A stretch of DNA of 64,000 nucleotides from Vibrio albus (GCF_003144035.1 NZ_QFWT01000006.1:186001-250000); one strand, 5' to 3'; numbered from the stretch's first letter, positions 38,827 through 49,764 are shown. The notes: generated by a model not told the origin, from the letters alone. Numbers and translations: made by a program.

Positions 38827-39621
38827 ATGACCCCATCACTGTTATTGCAACGTTTATGGGATGACTACACTCGTCGTCTCTGCCCTTCAGCGCAAAAAGT
38901 TCATGATGTGCTGCAAGAGGATGAGCCACTGATTAACGACCATATCGCTTTAAGAACCTTTTCTCTCGCACCTCTTGGCATTCAAGTGCTGGCAGATCCT
39001 TTTCTGCAATTGGGGTATCAGGAGCGGGGAGATTACCGGTTTGACAGTAAGAAACTGACCGCCAAACACTACGAGCACCCGGATCCAAAGCAGCCAAAGG
39101 TTTTTATCAGTCAGCTGGAAGTTGGGTTGTGCTCTGATGAATTGCAGTCCATAGTCACCAGGCTGGTGGAACAAATTGCGGCAGAGAAGCTCACCGGTTA
39201 TGACTTTCTTTGTGGAGGACCTTTGTGGGAGGTCAGTTACCAGGACTATCTGACTCTGTCTGAGGAAAGCGAATATGCGGCCTGGTTGGCGGCGCACGGC
39301 TTCGGTGCTAATCACTTTACCGTAAGCGTGAATCAGTTGTGCCGTTTTGAAACAGTAAAGGCGGTCAATGATCATCTGCGTCAGGCCGGGTTTGTGATTA
39401 ATGAGTCCGGAGGCGAAGTAAAAGGCTCTCCTGATGTGCTTCTGGAGCAGTCTTCGACCATGGCGGATAGTGTTCCGGTTTTATTCAGTGATGGCGAGCA
39501 CAGGATACCTGGTGGCTTTTATGAGTTTGCACTACGCTATCCTATGTTGAACGGCCAGCTCTATCAGGGGTTTGTGGCTGCTTCTGCCGATAAAATCTTT
39601 GAAAGTACCAATAAGAGCTAA
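38827..39621 (+). CDS. DUF1338 (2-oxoadipate dioxygenase/decarboxylase-like) protein
   Basis: The protein is 264 aa of the DUF1338 family. Pseudomonas HglS (about 460 aa) is a characterised relative that converts 2-oxoadipate to D-2-hydroxyglutarate with a non-haem metal. The N-terminal N-D-H-I-A-L-R-T-F block carries His39, a likely metal ligand. This is the short form of the family, and its substrate is not established. It starts 13 nt after astD with a GAGGAGG ribosome site, so it belongs to the arginine-catabolic cluster. A link to 2-oxo acids made during amino acid breakdown is inference. Confidence 0.82.
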   Translation: MTPSLLLQRLWDDYTRRLCPSAQKVHDVLQEDEPLINDHIALRTFSLAPLGIQVLADPFLQLGYQERGDYRFDSKKLTAKHYEHPDPKQPKVFISQLEVGLCSDELQSIVTRLVEQIAAEKLTGYDFLCGGPLWEVSYQDYLTLSEESEYAAWLAAHGFGANHFTVSVNQLCRFETVKAVNDHLRQAGFVINESGGEVKGSPDVLLEQSSTMADSVPVLFSDGEHRIPGGFYEFALRYPMLNGQLYQGFVAASADKIFESTNKS

Positions 39622-39648
39622 GGTGTATCACGCCTTAGCTCGCAGGGC

Positions 39649-40686
39649 TTATTCAAGCCCCAGATCTAACGGGGTTTTACTTGGCTTACCGGCTTCTTCC
39701 CGGGTTAGTTTCGGCACCATATAGCCGGAGACCCGGGTCATGACCTCGCGCATAATGGCTTTGGCTTCTTCATCACTGACATAGAAGTGGGCGGCTCCCT
39801 GCACCTTATCCAGCACATGCAGGTAATAAGGCTGAACACCCGTATCAAACAGGGTCTCATTCAGTGCTATTTGCGCTTCTACATTATCATTGACACCTTT
39901 TAGCAGCACGCTCTGGTTCAGCAATGTCACACCTGCCCGCTTGAGTTGTTGTAAGGCGTCAGTGAGCGAGGTGTCGATTTCATTCGCATGGTTGATATGG
40001 GTGATCAGCACAACCTTAAGCCGGGTAGTCTGTAGCAGGTCACATAGTTTCTGGGTGACTCTGGACGGAATAACAACCGGTAACCGGGTGTGTATACGCA
40101 GCCGCTTAATATGCTCGATCTGTTCCAGCTGTTCTATCAGCCATTGTAGTTCATGATCCTTAGCCATCAGTGGGTCACCACCGGACAGGATCACCTCATT
40201 TAACTCTGTATGCTGTTCAATATAGTTCAGGCTATGCTGCCAGACCGTTTTGGAGCCTTTGTTGTCGCTATAGGGAAAGTGGCGTCTGAAGCAGTAGCGG
40301 CAGTTGATGGCACAGCCACCTTTCAGGATCAGCAGGGCCCGGTTTCGGTATTTATGCAGCAGGCCGGGCTGTTCATTATCCTGCTCTTCAAGAGGATCGG
40401 CCGAATAGCCAGGATGAAACTCAAGTTCTTCATTGACCGGCAGAACCTGACACAGCAAAGGATCGTGGATATTACCTTTTTCCATCCGGTCGATAAAAGG
40501 TTGAGGTACACGCTGAGCAAACAGCTTTCTTGCCGCAAAGCGTTGCTCTTCAATGGGTTGCGGCCATTGTTCCGGCGGAATGTCGAGTTGATTTAATAAT
40601 TTCTCGGGATCGGAGATCGCACTTGCCAGATCATTGAGCCAGTTTTGCTCAACAGAGACGGGTTTTCGGGTTATGATATGCGACAT
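39649..40686 (-). CDS. epmB: EF-P lysine 2,3-aminomutase
   Basis: The protein is 345 aa, a radical SAM and PLP enzyme that makes (R)-beta-lysine for EF-P. The [4Fe-4S] cysteines are Cys125, Cys129 and Cys132. The PLP lysine is expected in the C-terminal V-P-K-L-T stretch. It is head to head with its target efp, with only 34 nt between the start codons, so the two promoters must overlap each other or the coding regions. Confidence 0.95.
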   Translation of the reverse strand: MSHIITRKPVSVEQNWLNDLASAISDPEKLLNQLDIPPEQWPQPIEEQRFAARKLFAQRVPQPFIDRMEKGNIHDPLLCQVLPVNEELEFHPGYSADPLEEQDNEQPGLLHKYRNRALLILKGGCAINCRYCFRRHFPYSDNKGSKTVWQHSLNYIEQHTELNEVILSGGDPLMAKDHELQWLIEQLEQIEHIKRLRIHTRLPVVIPSRVTQKLCDLLQTTRLKVVLITHINHANEIDTSLTDALQQLKRAGVTLLNQSVLLKGVNDNVEAQIALNETLFDTGVQPYYLHVLDKVQGAAHFYVSDEEAKAIMREVMTRVSGYMVPKLTREEAGKPSKTPLDLGLE

Positions 40687-40720
40687 TAAAATTTAGCTCG
40701 AATAATAGTAAGAGGAAACA

Positions 40721-41287
40721 ATGGCTACAGTTAGCACTAATGAATTTAAAAGCGGCCTTAAGTTAATGCTTGATAATGAGCCGTGCGTTATTCTGGAAAA
40801 CGAATACGTTAAGCCAGGTAAAGGTCAGGCGTTTAACCGCGTTAAAATTCGTAAACTACTGTCAGGCAAAGTACTAGAGAAGACCTTTAAGTCTGGTGAA
40901 ACTTGTGAAGTTGCAGACGTAATGGATATCGATCTAGATTACCTATACACAGACGGCGAATTCTATCACTTTATGGATGCAGAAACATTCGAACAGATTG
41001 CTGCGGATGCAAAAGCCGTTGGTGATACTGCGAAGTGGCTGGTAGAAAACAACACTTGTATGATTACACTTTGGAACGGTAACCCAATCACAGTGACGCC
41101 GCCAAACTTTGTTGAGCTGGAAGTTATTGAAACGGATCCGGGCCTGAAAGGCGATACTCAGGGTACTGGCGGTAAGCCGGCGACACTGTCAACCGGTGCT
41201 GTAGTACGTGTTCCGCTATTTATCCAGATCGGTGAAGTTATCAAGGTTGATACCCGTTCTGCTGAATATGTAGGCCGAGTGAAGTAA
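40721..41287 (+). CDS. efp: Translation elongation factor P
   Basis: The protein is 188 aa with three beta-barrel domains. Lys34 in V-K-P-G-K-G-Q is the residue that EpmA and EpmB beta-lysylate. EF-P binds between the P and E sites and relieves stalling at polyproline. All three genes of the system are within 5.3 kb here. Confidence 0.97.
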   Translation: MATVSTNEFKSGLKLMLDNEPCVILENEYVKPGKGQAFNRVKIRKLLSGKVLEKTFKSGETCEVADVMDIDLDYLYTDGEFYHFMDAETFEQIAADAKAVGDTAKWLVENNTCMITLWNGNPITVTPPNFVELEVIETDPGLKGDTQGTGGKPATLSTGAVVRVPLFIQIGEVIKVDTRSAEYVGRVK

Positions 41288-41328
41288 GGTCAGAAAGACT
41301 GATTCACCATATAAGACGCGATATAAAG

Positions 41329-41366
41329 AAAAGGCTGAAAGAAGAAATTCTTTCAGCCTTTTTTGT
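41329..41366 (+). terminator. Intrinsic terminator after efp
   Basis: A perfect 15-bp stem (AAAAGGCTGAAAGAA with TTCTTTCAGCCTTTT) with a GAAA loop is followed by T residues. The A run on the other side lets it work for the convergent frdD as well. Confidence 0.92.
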
Positions 41367-41390
41367 CACTGTCATCTTTTAACGATATGG

Positions 41391-41753
41391 CTAGATCATG
41401 CAGACAAATACCACACCCAGCAGGGAAATAAAGCCAGCGGTAAAGTAACAGATGACTTTGCCTAAGGTTCCCGCGTGGATTTTAAGGTCGTGCATGCCGT
41501 GGTGAACACGGTGCATGGCGTGCCAGATTGGCAGAGCCAGTGTTGCTATCACGAATAGCCCACCAATGATGCTGGTGGCGAATTCGGATACGCGCTCATA
41601 GCTCATCGCTTCTGAGTCAATCACACCTAATGGGACCAGAATACCGAGTACCAGAATGGTTACCGGGGAGATCATTGCAAACCAGGTACCGCCCGCGCCA
41701 AATAGTCCCCACCATACAGGCTCTTCTGAACGTTTTGGATGTTTATCAACCAC
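41391..41753 (-). CDS. frdD: Fumarate reductase membrane anchor subunit D
   Basis: The protein is 120 aa with three membrane helices. I chose the GTG at 41753: it is 6 nt from AAGGAG and gives [10 protein letters not shown], matching FrdD starts, whereas the longer frame overlaps frdC. With FrdC it anchors the FrdAB dimer and binds menaquinol. Confidence 0.92.
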   Translation of the reverse strand: MVDKHPKRSEEPVWWGLFGAGGTWFAMISPVTILVLGILVPLGVIDSEAMSYERVSEFATSIIGGLFVIATLALPIWHAMHRVHHGMHDLKIHAGTLGKVICYFTAGFISLLGVVFVCMI

Positions 41754-41766
41754 AATAAGCTCCTTC

Positions 41767-42150
41767 CTATACAATGATGAGAACAATCAGCGAGATTGCT
41801 GCTACCGCAGCCCACTGACTCAGGATAATGATTTTTTTGTCTATCAGTTTGCCCTTCAGTCTGATCGGCATTACCTGAGGCATCATGCCAAAGAAGGTGT
41901 AAGCGTGGAACAGACTGGCCAGCAGAGCGAGGATATCAATGGCGATGATAACCGGGTTGGCCATAAAATCCAGCCATCCCTGCCATGCTTCCGGTCCTTT
42001 GACCAATGCGCCTAAGCCGAAGGTAAGGTATAAAGTAAACAGTATCAGAGGCAGTACGGTAGCTTCCCTCAGCATATACATGCGGTAAAAGTTATGCTTC
42101 TGCCACCAGGTTGCTTTCATCTCGCGAACATAAGGTTTTCGGTTACTCAT
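41767..42150 (-). CDS. frdC: Fumarate reductase membrane anchor subunit C
   Basis: The protein is 127 aa with three membrane helices and the R-K-P-Y-V-R start of FrdC. It forms the quinol site with FrdD. It is the third gene of frdABCD, 2 nt after frdB. Confidence 0.94.
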   Translation of the reverse strand: MSNRKPYVREMKATWWQKHNFYRMYMLREATVLPLILFTLYLTFGLGALVKGPEAWQGWLDFMANPVIIAIDILALLASLFHAYTFFGMMPQVMPIRLKGKLIDKKIIILSQWAAVAAISLIVLIIV

Positions 42151-42152
42151 CC

Positions 42153-42893
42153 TTAGTCCTCCTCTGGTTTGATCATGGCAATCACAAAATCTTTGGAAGA
42201 CTCCAGTTTGCCTTGGTTAACAGCCGCTGCAGGATCGACACTCTTCGGACACACCTCAGAGCAGAACCCGACGAAAGTACAGCCCCATACGCCATTTTCA
42301 CCGTTAAGCAGCTCCATACGTTCATCTTTACCGTTATCACGGCTGTCAAGATTATAGCGGTGCGCTAAGGTTATCGCTGCCGGGCCGAGAAATTCCGGAT
42401 TCAGTCCGAACTGAGGACAGGCCGCATAACACAGACCACAGTTAATGCAGGCCGCAAACTGCTGGTATTTTGCCATCTGTTCTGGCGTCTGGTTGTTTGG
42501 GCCATCCTCCGGTTTGCGGTCATTACCCAGAATATAGGGTTTCAGTGCTTCCAGACGTTCAATAAACGGCGTCATATCCACAATCAGATCTTTTTCGATC
42601 GGGAAGTTTGCCAGTGGCTCAATGGTCACACCGTCCGGATAGTCACGCAAAAACGTCTTACACGCCAGTTTCGGGTAGTTATTGACCATCATGCCGCAGG
42701 AACCACAGATGGCCATCCGGCATGACCAGCGGAAGGAGAGGTTCTTGTCTAAGTGGTCTTTGATGTACGTCAGTGCTTCCAGCACTGACATGGTTTCATC
42801 AAATGGAACCTCGAAGCTTTGCAGATAAGGTTCTGCGTCTTTCTCCGGGTCATAGCGCAAGATGTTTACTTTCTGAACTCTTTGACCTGCCAT
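42153..42893 (-). CDS. frdB: Fumarate reductase iron-sulfur subunit
   Basis: The protein is 246 aa. The N-terminal [2Fe-2S] domain has C-R-M-A-I-C-G-S-C. The C-terminal part has C-I-N-C-G-L-C and C-x5-C-x3-C-P clusters for [4Fe-4S] and [3Fe-4S]. It relays electrons from menaquinol to FrdA. The start overlaps the frdA stop by one nucleotide. Confidence 0.97.
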   Translation of the reverse strand: MAGQRVQKVNILRYDPEKDAEPYLQSFEVPFDETMSVLEALTYIKDHLDKNLSFRWSCRMAICGSCGMMVNNYPKLACKTFLRDYPDGVTIEPLANFPIEKDLIVDMTPFIERLEALKPYILGNDRKPEDGPNNQTPEQMAKYQQFAACINCGLCYAACPQFGLNPEFLGPAAITLAHRYNLDSRDNGKDERMELLNGENGVWGCTFVGFCSEVCPKSVDPAAAVNQGKLESSKDFVIAMIKPEED

Positions 42894-44704
42894 TACTGTT
42901 GCTCCTCTGCTGGTTTGGCTTCTGCAGCTTCCTTGGCAGCCGCTTCCTCAGCCGCAGCACCGTAGAGACGCGCTTTCGGCTGAGACTTGGTGATGGTGAC
43001 ATCACTGTAGTCAATGCGTGGTGCCGCATCCTGATTGTAGAAAGCCAGTGAGTGCTTCAGATAATTGGCATCGTCGCGTTCCGTACAGCCTTCATCCAGA
43101 CGCTGGTGAGCACCGCGAGATTCTTTACGCATCATTGCTGAGTGGGCCATCGCTTCCGCGACTTCCAGACCATAGCCGACTTCAATCGCATACAGCAGGT
43201 CGGTATTGAAGACTTTGCCTTTGTCTTTAATGCTGATCTTTTTATAACGCTCTTTCAGTTCAGCAAGCTTATCAATGGTCTCCTGCATGGTTTTTTCTTC
43301 ACGGTAGATACCACAGCCGGATTCCATTGAGTGCCCCATTTCGGTACGGATATCAGCCCAGTTTTCATCACCTTCCTGATCCAGAAGCGCCTGAACACGA
43401 GCCTCAGCAGCTTTTACTTGTTCATCAATGGCCTGATCATTCCAGCCCTGGAATTCAAGGGCACGTTTCGCTGCACCTTCACCAGTTTGACGACCAAATA
43501 CCACCAATTCCGCCAATGAGTTGGAACCTAAACGGTTTGCACCATGCAGACCAACAGAAGAACATTCACCAACAGCAAAAAGACCTTTAATGCTGGTTTC
43601 GTTGTACTTATCGGTTTCGATACCACCCATGGTGTAGTGAGCGGTTGGTCGGATTGGAATAGGTTGTTTTGCCGGATCGACATTGACGTACGCTTTAGCC
43701 AGTTCACAAATAAACGGCAGGCGTTCGTTGATGTAGTCTTCACCCAGATGACGCAGATCCAAATGAACGACATCCCCAAGAGGGTGCTTAATCGTATTGC
43801 CTTTCTGTTGTTCGTGCCAGAAAGCCTGAGAAACTTTATCGCGCGGGCCCAGTTCCATGTATTTGTTTTTAGGTTCACCGAGAGGGGTTTCCGGTCCCAT
43901 ACCGTAGTCCTGAAGATAACGGTAGCCATCTTTGTTGACGATAATACCGCCTTCACCCCGGCAACCTTCTGTCATTAGAATGCCTGTGCCGGGCAGACCG
44001 GTTGGGTGATATTGCACAAATTCCATATCCCGCAGAGGGACACCGTGGCGATAAGCCATTGCCATACCATCACCGGTGACGATACCACCATTGGTATTGG
44101 TGTGATACACACGACCTGCACCACCCGTAGCCAGCACGACAGATTTTGCTTTAATGGTGACCATTTCACCTTCTGACATATGTATGGCGATGAGTCCCTG
44201 AACCTCTCCTTCAACGACTAACAGATCAACCACAAAGTATTCGTCAAACCGTTTTATCTGTTCATACTTTAGTGAGGTCTGAAACAGGGTATGAAGCATA
44301 TGAAAGCCGGTTTTATCTGCTGCGAACCACGTCCGTTCCACTTTCATGCCACCAAAGCGGCGTACGTTGACATCGCCGTTATCCTTACGGCTCCATGGGC
44401 ATCCCCATTGTTCAAGTTGAGTCATTTCGCGGGTTGCGTTTTCAACGAAATGCTCGACAACATCTTGTTCACAAAGCCAGTCACCACCACCAACAGTATC
44501 GTTGAAGTGGTTGTCCAGACTGTCTTCGTCCTTAATAACAGCGGCTGAGCCACCTTCTGCGGCCACAGTGTGGGAACGCATCGGGTATACTTTTGAAATC
44601 AGAGCTACTTCCAGCTCGGGATTAGATTCAGCCGCAGCGATTGCAGTTCGAAGACCAGCGCCGCCAGCGCCGATGACTGCGATATCTGTGGTTATCGTCT
44701 GCAC
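42893..44704 (-). CDS. frdA: Fumarate reductase flavoprotein subunit
   Basis: The protein is 603 aa when started at the GTG at 44704. GGAGG lies about 7 nt upstream, and the resulting M-Q-T-I-T-T-D matches FrdA; the longest frame adds 19 unsupported residues. The FAD loop is G-A-G-G-A-G, and His45 in R-S-H-T-V-A-A is the covalent flavin site. It reduces fumarate as the terminal step of anaerobic respiration. A CRP-like site lies about 190 nt upstream; I found no clear FNR site. Confidence 0.96.
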   Translation of the reverse strand: MQTITTDIAVIGAGGAGLRTAIAAAESNPELEVALISKVYPMRSHTVAAEGGSAAVIKDEDSLDNHFNDTVGGGDWLCEQDVVEHFVENATREMTQLEQWGCPWSRKDNGDVNVRRFGGMKVERTWFAADKTGFHMLHTLFQTSLKYEQIKRFDEYFVVDLLVVEGEVQGLIAIHMSEGEMVTIKAKSVVLATGGAGRVYHTNTNGGIVTGDGMAMAYRHGVPLRDMEFVQYHPTGLPGTGILMTEGCRGEGGIIVNKDGYRYLQDYGMGPETPLGEPKNKYMELGPRDKVSQAFWHEQQKGNTIKHPLGDVVHLDLRHLGEDYINERLPFICELAKAYVNVDPAKQPIPIRPTAHYTMGGIETDKYNETSIKGLFAVGECSSVGLHGANRLGSNSLAELVVFGRQTGEGAAKRALEFQGWNDQAIDEQVKAAEARVQALLDQEGDENWADIRTEMGHSMESGCGIYREEKTMQETIDKLAELKERYKKISIKDKGKVFNTDLLYAIEVGYGLEVAEAMAHSAMMRKESRGAHQRLDEGCTERDDANYLKHSLAFYNQDAAPRIDYSDVTITKSQPKARLYGAAAEEAAAKEAAEAKPAEEQQ

Positions 44705-44896
44705 AGTTATCCTCCAGTGTGTAATTGCAAATTCATATCTGATGAAACTACAATCCTTCATCCATGATTTTGCTTTAGATAGTAATATATAACCTTAGCT
44801 TCCGAAGCTAGTGTATGAGAGCAGGATCAGGAAAAAATTGACGCTGCTAGATTTTTTCTTCAGAAATGCACGTGTAAGCATAGCAAAACTTTATTG

Positions 44897-44912
44897 TGTG
44901 AGTCGTATCACT
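44897..44912. promoter_or_regulatory. CRP-like site between frdA and epmA
   Basis: The core TGTGA-GTCGTA-TCACT matches TGTGA-N6-TCACA at nine of ten positions. It lies 54 nt before epmA and 193 nt before frdA. A separate 15-bp dyad (TAGCTTC-C-GAAGCTA, 44796-44810) lies nearer to frdA. Confidence 0.45.
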
Positions 44913-44965
44913 CGGAAAGTTTTACCTGGTAATTAATAGTAACCTCAACAAGAACTTATATTTTT

Positions 44966-45940
44966 ATGAATCAAACAGTATGGCAACCATCGGCATCTGT
45001 CGAGCGTTTACAGCAACGGGCTGGCATTTTGGCATCTATCCGTCATTTTTTTGCCCAACGAAGTGTGATGGAGGTGGAAACCCCCGCTCTTAGCCACGCT
45101 ACAGTGACCGATATTCATCTGCATACTTTTACTACTCGCTTTGTCGGGCCGGAATACGCTGCCGGTCAATCGCTGTATATGATGACCAGTCCTGAATTTC
45201 ATATGAAACGCTTGCTGGCGGCTGGGAGTGGTTCTATTTATCAGATCAGCAAGGCATTCCGTAATGAAGAGAATGGCCGTCATCACAACCCGGAATTTAC
45301 CATGCTGGAGTGGTACCGTACTGGTTTTGACCATCATGACCTGATGGATGAGATGGACGAGCTCTTGCAGCGGGTTTTGCTGTGCCAGCCCGCGCAACGC
45401 ATCACCTATCAGCAGGCGTTTCTTTCTGTTCTGGATGTCTGCCCTTTACAGGCGTCAATGGCAGAGCTCAGGCTGGCGGCAGCAAGCCTTGGGCTGAGCG
45501 ATATTGCTGAACAGGAAGAAGACCGGGATACACTGTTACAACTGCTGTTTAGTATCGGGGTTGAAGCTAATATTGGTCAGGAAAGCCCCGCGTTTGTGTA
45601 TGACTTTCCTGCTTCTCAGGCTGCACTGGCTAAGATTAACCGGGGTGACCCTAGGGTAGCTGACCGTTTTGAGGTGTACTTTAAAGGGATTGAACTGGCG
45701 AACGGATTTCATGAGCTCGATAACCCCGATGAGCAACTGGCACGGTTTGAAGCGGATAACCGGCAGCGAGTCAGCATGGGGCTTAAGCCTCAGCCAATAG
45801 ATTGTCACCTGATTGAGGCGTTAAAAGCAGGCTTACCTGCCTGTGCAGGCGTCGCCCTCGGAATTGACCGGCTGGTGATGCTGGCTCTGGGCTGTGACCA
45901 TATTGATCAGGTCACAGCGTTTGCTTTTCCAAGAGCCTAG
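44966..45940 (+). CDS. epmA: EF-P--(R)-beta-lysine ligase
   Basis: The protein is 324 aa, a class II lysyl-tRNA-synthetase paralogue without the anticodon-binding domain. Motif 2 is visible as F-R-N-E-E and motif 3 as G-V-A-L-G-I-D-R-L. It activates (R)-beta-lysine from EpmB and attaches it to EF-P Lys34. The divergent position relative to frdA is common in gammaproteobacteria. Confidence 0.95.
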   Translation: MNQTVWQPSASVERLQQRAGILASIRHFFAQRSVMEVETPALSHATVTDIHLHTFTTRFVGPEYAAGQSLYMMTSPEFHMKRLLAAGSGSIYQISKAFRNEENGRHHNPEFTMLEWYRTGFDHHDLMDEMDELLQRVLLCQPAQRITYQQAFLSVLDVCPLQASMAELRLAAASLGLSDIAEQEEDRDTLLQLLFSIGVEANIGQESPAFVYDFPASQAALAKINRGDPRVADRFEVYFKGIELANGFHELDNPDEQLARFEADNRQRVSMGLKPQPIDCHLIEALKAGLPACAGVALGIDRLVMLALGCDHIDQVTAFAFPRA

Positions 45941-45965
45941 TTCTTCCGCTCCAGGTCGCTTTATA

Positions 45966-47384
45966 TCAGGTAAGAATGAGGGCTGCGGTATACACAATCA
46001 GCAGCCCGACCACGCCAATGACGACGCCGGTTTTGGCCATATCTTTACTTTCAATCAGGCCGGTTGAATAGGCCAGAGAGTTTGGTGGGGTGGATACCGG
46101 CAGAATCATACCCAGAGAAGCAGAGAAAGCCACAACAACCAACAGACCTTGTATGCCTCCAACGCTGGAGAGGCTTTCCATAGAGGCACCTATGGCCGCC
46201 GCAATGGGCATCAGCAGGTTAGCGGTGGCAGTATTGGACATAAAGTTCGCCATTAGCCAGCAGACCAGTGACAGTACAATGACAACCAACATCGGTGACA
46301 GAGATTCATAGTCGATAGCGTGAGCCAGGGCTTTTGCGAGCCCGGTCTTATCGAGTCCGATACCAATAGCGATCCCCCCGGCAACCAGCCAGAGTACATC
46401 CCAGTTGATCTGTTTTAACTCTTCTTTACCCATGATACCGGTCAGGGTGAACACGGCCAGAGGAATGATAGACACGACATAAGTATTCATGCCGTGCAGC
46501 TTGGTTGTCATCCAGAGCAGGATAGTGGCTGCGAAGGTGGCATAGACAACAATGGCTCGCCAGCTTTTCTTAAACTTACCGTCCAGTTTCAGTTCCATAG
46601 AAGCCTGAGAAGATGGAAACAGTTTCTGCAGAAGAAACCAGGCGATGGTCAGCTGTACGATCACAAAGGGGAGCCCCATCATCATCCAGCTAAGGAAGTC
46701 GATACTGTTTTCTCCGGTCAGATATTGCAGTGCGATGGCGTTAGGCGGAGTCCCGATAGGTGTTGCGATACCACCGGTATTGGCGGCGATCGGCACACAC
46801 AGTACCAAAGCCTTTATGCCCAAATCTCCTTTAGGTGCGGAAGCCACAATTGGCCCAAGCAGTGCCAGCATCATAACCGTGGTCGCGGTATTAGACATAA
46901 ACATGGAAAATACCGCGGTAATCAGCATCAATCCCAACATGATAAAACGTGGCTGAGTCCCGAACGGACGCAGTAAAACACGGGCCAGGTTATTATCCAG
47001 CTCGTATTTTGAAGCCGCAATCGCTAGTGCAAATCCCCCCATAAACAGGATGATTATTGGTGAGGAAAATGCGCTGAAAATGTCGGTATAGTTAATTAAT
47101 TTACCCAGATTATGCCCTTCTGGTGGGGCTCGGAAAAGATGCAGCCCTTTGTTAGAAATCATGACCAGTTCAAGGGCAATAATCAAAATTGAGGTGGCAA
47201 AAACCGGTACGGGTTCCAGTACCCACAGCAGAGCAGCCAGTAAAAAAATAGCCAGTAGCCGGTGCTGAATCAGAGTCAGATTATCAATAGGAATGCTGTC
47301 TATGGGGAGAAACAGGACAAATAAGGGAATGGCAAAACAGATAAACAGCTTGATTAGTGTTCCCGGATTAATTTTTTTCTTCAT
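45966..47384 (-). CDS. DASS-family sodium/dicarboxylate symporter
   Basis: The protein is 472 aa with about 11-12 membrane helices. Both halves carry the S-N-T signature of the family, the first at residues 164-166 and the second as F-M-S-N-T-A-T-A-N near 380; these bind sodium and the carboxylates. It is related to the VcINDY/CitT/SdcS group, so succinate, fumarate or malate are likely substrates. The ATG at 47384 was preferred to the TTG three codons upstream because a purine-rich AGAGG then has workable spacing. Proximity to frd is suggestive only. Confidence 0.88.
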   Translation of the reverse strand: MKKKINPGTLIKLFICFAIPLFVLFLPIDSIPIDNLTLIQHRLLAIFLLAALLWVLEPVPVFATSILIIALELVMISNKGLHLFRAPPEGHNLGKLINYTDIFSAFSSPIIILFMGGFALAIAASKYELDNNLARVLLRPFGTQPRFIMLGLMLITAVFSMFMSNTATTVMMLALLGPIVASAPKGDLGIKALVLCVPIAANTGGIATPIGTPPNAIALQYLTGENSIDFLSWMMMGLPFVIVQLTIAWFLLQKLFPSSQASMELKLDGKFKKSWRAIVVYATFAATILLWMTTKLHGMNTYVVSIIPLAVFTLTGIMGKEELKQINWDVLWLVAGGIAIGIGLDKTGLAKALAHAIDYESLSPMLVVIVLSLVCWLMANFMSNTATANLLMPIAAAIGASMESLSSVGGIQGLLVVVAFSASLGMILPVSTPPNSLAYSTGLIESKDMAKTGVVIGVVGLLIVYTAALILT

Positions 47385-47560
47385 AAGGAGCAACCTCTGT
47401 TCAAGGTACTTATCCGTACCATTCGAAAAATGACTGCTACTTAGCTTAGATTAAGCCTGAAAGGGTTACTAAGAATGAAGTGGCGTTTTGCAGGGGGGAT
47501 CGGTTTTTTTGTAAGTGGCTTGTTTTTGGTCAATTTTTAGGAAGAAGGTCGCTGCGCCTT

Positions 47561-47590
47561 AAGGATTAAGGAGCACTCCCCTTAATCCTT
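47561..47590. repeat. 11-bp inverted repeat between psd and the dicarboxylate transporter
   Basis: AAGGATTAAGG and CCTTAATCCTT flank an 8-nt spacer. No T run follows on the minus strand in the direction of transcription; only TTTT follows on the plus strand. It may be a weak terminator of psd or a repeat element. Confidence 0.6.
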
Positions 47591-47619
47591 TTCCCTTCAT
47601 CTTTCTATCCGAGTCAGGG

Positions 47620-48501
47620 TTATTCTGTGTCTTTTATTTCCGCATGAGCATACGCTGTACCCATCACAGTAGCAGCGCCATTCTGCATCGACTCATCAAA
47701 AGCGACTTTATCTTGAGCAAACAGGTTGATGACTGTTGAGCCCAGTTTAAAGCGACCCATCTCTTCCCCTTTTTTCAGGGTGATAGCGTTGTTACCTTCA
47801 GCCGGATAATTCCAGCGATGCACCGTGTTACCGGTTGGCGGTGTGATAGTGCCAGACCAGACTACTTCGATACTGCCCACGATGGTTGCTCCAACCAATA
47901 CCTGAGCCATTGGGCCGTGCTCTGTGTCAAAGATACACACCACGCGTTCATTACGGGCAAACAGGTTAGGTACATTTTCTGCGGTGAGTGGATTGACAGA
48001 GAACAGATCACCCGGCACGTAAATCATCTGACGTAATACACCATCGCATGGCATGTGCACACGGTGATAATCACGCGGTGACAGATAGATAGTGGCAAAC
48101 TTACCGTCTGCGAACTCTTCGTATAGGTCGGCATCCCCACCCAGTAATTCCTGCGCAGAAAAGTCATGGCCTTTGGCCTGAATTAACCTGCCATTGTCAA
48201 TCGGACCAAACTGGCTGACACAACCATCAGCCGGGTGAGTGAGAACGGACTCACCTTCGACAACCGGTCGTGCGCCTTCTTCCAGTTCACGAACAAAAAA
48301 CTCGTTAAACGTTTTAAAATAGGCAGGATCTGAGTGCAGGGCCTCACCCATATTGACTTTGTACTGCTTGATAAACAGACGGATGATTGCGGTGGTCAGC
48401 CCGCCCAGCTTTGCGGAAGCGAGTTTGCCTACCAGTCGGGTCAGGGCGTGTTTTGGGATCCAGTACTGGAAGCCGATTTTGATTTTATCTATTGCGTTCA
48501 T
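47620..48501 (-). CDS. psd: Phosphatidylserine decarboxylase proenzyme
   Basis: The protein is 293 aa. The L-G-S-T motif places self-cleavage between Gly254 and Ser255, creating the pyruvoyl group. Asp92 and His149 fit the family triad. It makes phosphatidylethanolamine at the inner membrane. It lies 112 nt behind rsgA, the usual rsgA-psd order. Confidence 0.95.
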   Translation of the reverse strand: MNAIDKIKIGFQYWIPKHALTRLVGKLASAKLGGLTTAIIRLFIKQYKVNMGEALHSDPAYFKTFNEFFVRELEEGARPVVEGESVLTHPADGCVSQFGPIDNGRLIQAKGHDFSAQELLGGDADLYEEFADGKFATIYLSPRDYHRVHMPCDGVLRQMIYVPGDLFSVNPLTAENVPNLFARNERVVCIFDTEHGPMAQVLVGATIVGSIEVVWSGTITPPTGNTVHRWNYPAEGNNAITLKKGEEMGRFKLGSTVINLFAQDKVAFDESMQNGAATVMGTAYAHAEIKDTE

Positions 48502-48613
48502 GTCTCGTGTCTTTCGTGTATAGCCAGTGGGTTAGTGGCTGAAACCAGCTCAAAGCGGATAGTACAAAATCTCTGCATGGTTGTCATTGTTAACGCTCTG
48601 AGCAAGTTTGCTG

Positions 48614-49669
48614 TCAGAGATCGGCTTTTTTATTTCTGGAATATTGCCGGTTGGCTTTGTTTTCCGCCATACTTTCGATAATGCGGTGATAGCTGTCAAA
48701 GCGGATGTCACTGATCTCTCCCTTTTCAACGGCTTCTCGGATCAGACAGCCCGGATCATCCTGGTGTTTACAATCCCGGAATTTACAGCCTCCGAGGTAG
48801 GGACGAAACTCGACAAAGGCTTCGGTGACTTCGTCAGGTTCCAGATGCCATAGACCGAATTCACGTACTCCGGGTGAGTCAATAAGGTCGCCTCCGTGAG
48901 GAAAGTGATAAAGCCGGGCTGCGGTGGTGGTATGCTGACCTAGTCCTGACGTTTCAGACACCAGACCTTCTTCTGCGTTGACTTCCGGCATCAGGGCGTT
49001 CACCAGGCTGGATTTCCCAACACCTGACTGACCGACGAAGACATTGATTTTATCTTTTAACTCAGCTTCCAGGGCCTCGATACCTTCTCCAGACTCCTTA
49101 CTGACCAGCAGAACTTTATAGCCAATTTTTTCATATTCCCGCAGCCATCCCTGAAACTGGTCTCGCTGTTCATTATCCAGAAGATCGATTTTATTCAGTA
49201 CGAGAAGTGGCTGGATATGCAGGGTTTCTGAGGCTATCAGATAACGGTCGATAATGTTGAGAGACAGCTCCGGCAAGACAGCGGCGACAATCACCATCTG
49301 ATCAACATTTGCCGCTACAGGCTTAAGGCCGTCATAATAGTCCGGACGAGTCAATACGGAAGTTCTCGGCTCAACGGCTTCTACAACTCCTGATATACCG
49401 GCCATGGATTCCAGCCCTGGTCGCCAGAGTACCTGATCGCCGGATACCAGAGTTTCGATTCCCCGACGCAGGTTACAGCGGTGTATCTCGTGCGTGTCAC
49501 TGTCTTCGATATCAGCATGCTGACCAAAGCGGGTGATCACCAGCCCGGACTTTGCCGAGCCCAGCATATTTTCATCCCATTGGATAGAAGTTTCCTGCTT
49601 CAGTTTTTTCTTCTGATTGCCGCGTACGCGTCGGACCTGTCCTTTGCTGAGCTTCTTCTTTTTTGCCAC
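48614..49669 (-). CDS. rsgA: Small ribosomal subunit biogenesis GTPase RsgA
   Basis: The protein is 351 aa with an N-terminal OB fold, a circularly permuted GTPase (G4 N-K-I-D before G1 G-Q-S-G-V-G-K-S-S and G3 D-S-P-G-V) and a C-terminal zinc module with C-K-F-R-D-C-K-H...C. It checks late 30S assembly. It is divergent from orn, and the two longest frames overlap slightly; the shorter orn start resolves this. Confidence 0.95.
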   Translation of the reverse strand: MAKKKKLSKGQVRRVRGNQKKKLKQETSIQWDENMLGSAKSGLVITRFGQHADIEDSDTHEIHRCNLRRGIETLVSGDQVLWRPGLESMAGISGVVEAVEPRTSVLTRPDYYDGLKPVAANVDQMVIVAAVLPELSLNIIDRYLIASETLHIQPLLVLNKIDLLDNEQRDQFQGWLREYEKIGYKVLLVSKESGEGIEALEAELKDKINVFVGQSGVGKSSLVNALMPEVNAEEGLVSETSGLGQHTTTAARLYHFPHGGDLIDSPGVREFGLWHLEPDEVTEAFVEFRPYLGGCKFRDCKHQDDPGCLIREAVEKGEISDIRFDSYHRIIESMAENKANRQYSRNKKADL

Positions 49670-49764
49670 GGTGTCTTTTTGCCTTGGATAGTCATCAGAC
49701 TATGGTTGTTTGTCGTTTAGCCGCATATAATACCTCTTTTAAAGACAAAATAGGCAATCCATCT

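Noticed and set aside
42893..44761. Long plus-strand frames opposite frdA and frdB
   Set aside because: They are antisense shadows of well-conserved genes with canonical active-site motifs on the minus strand.
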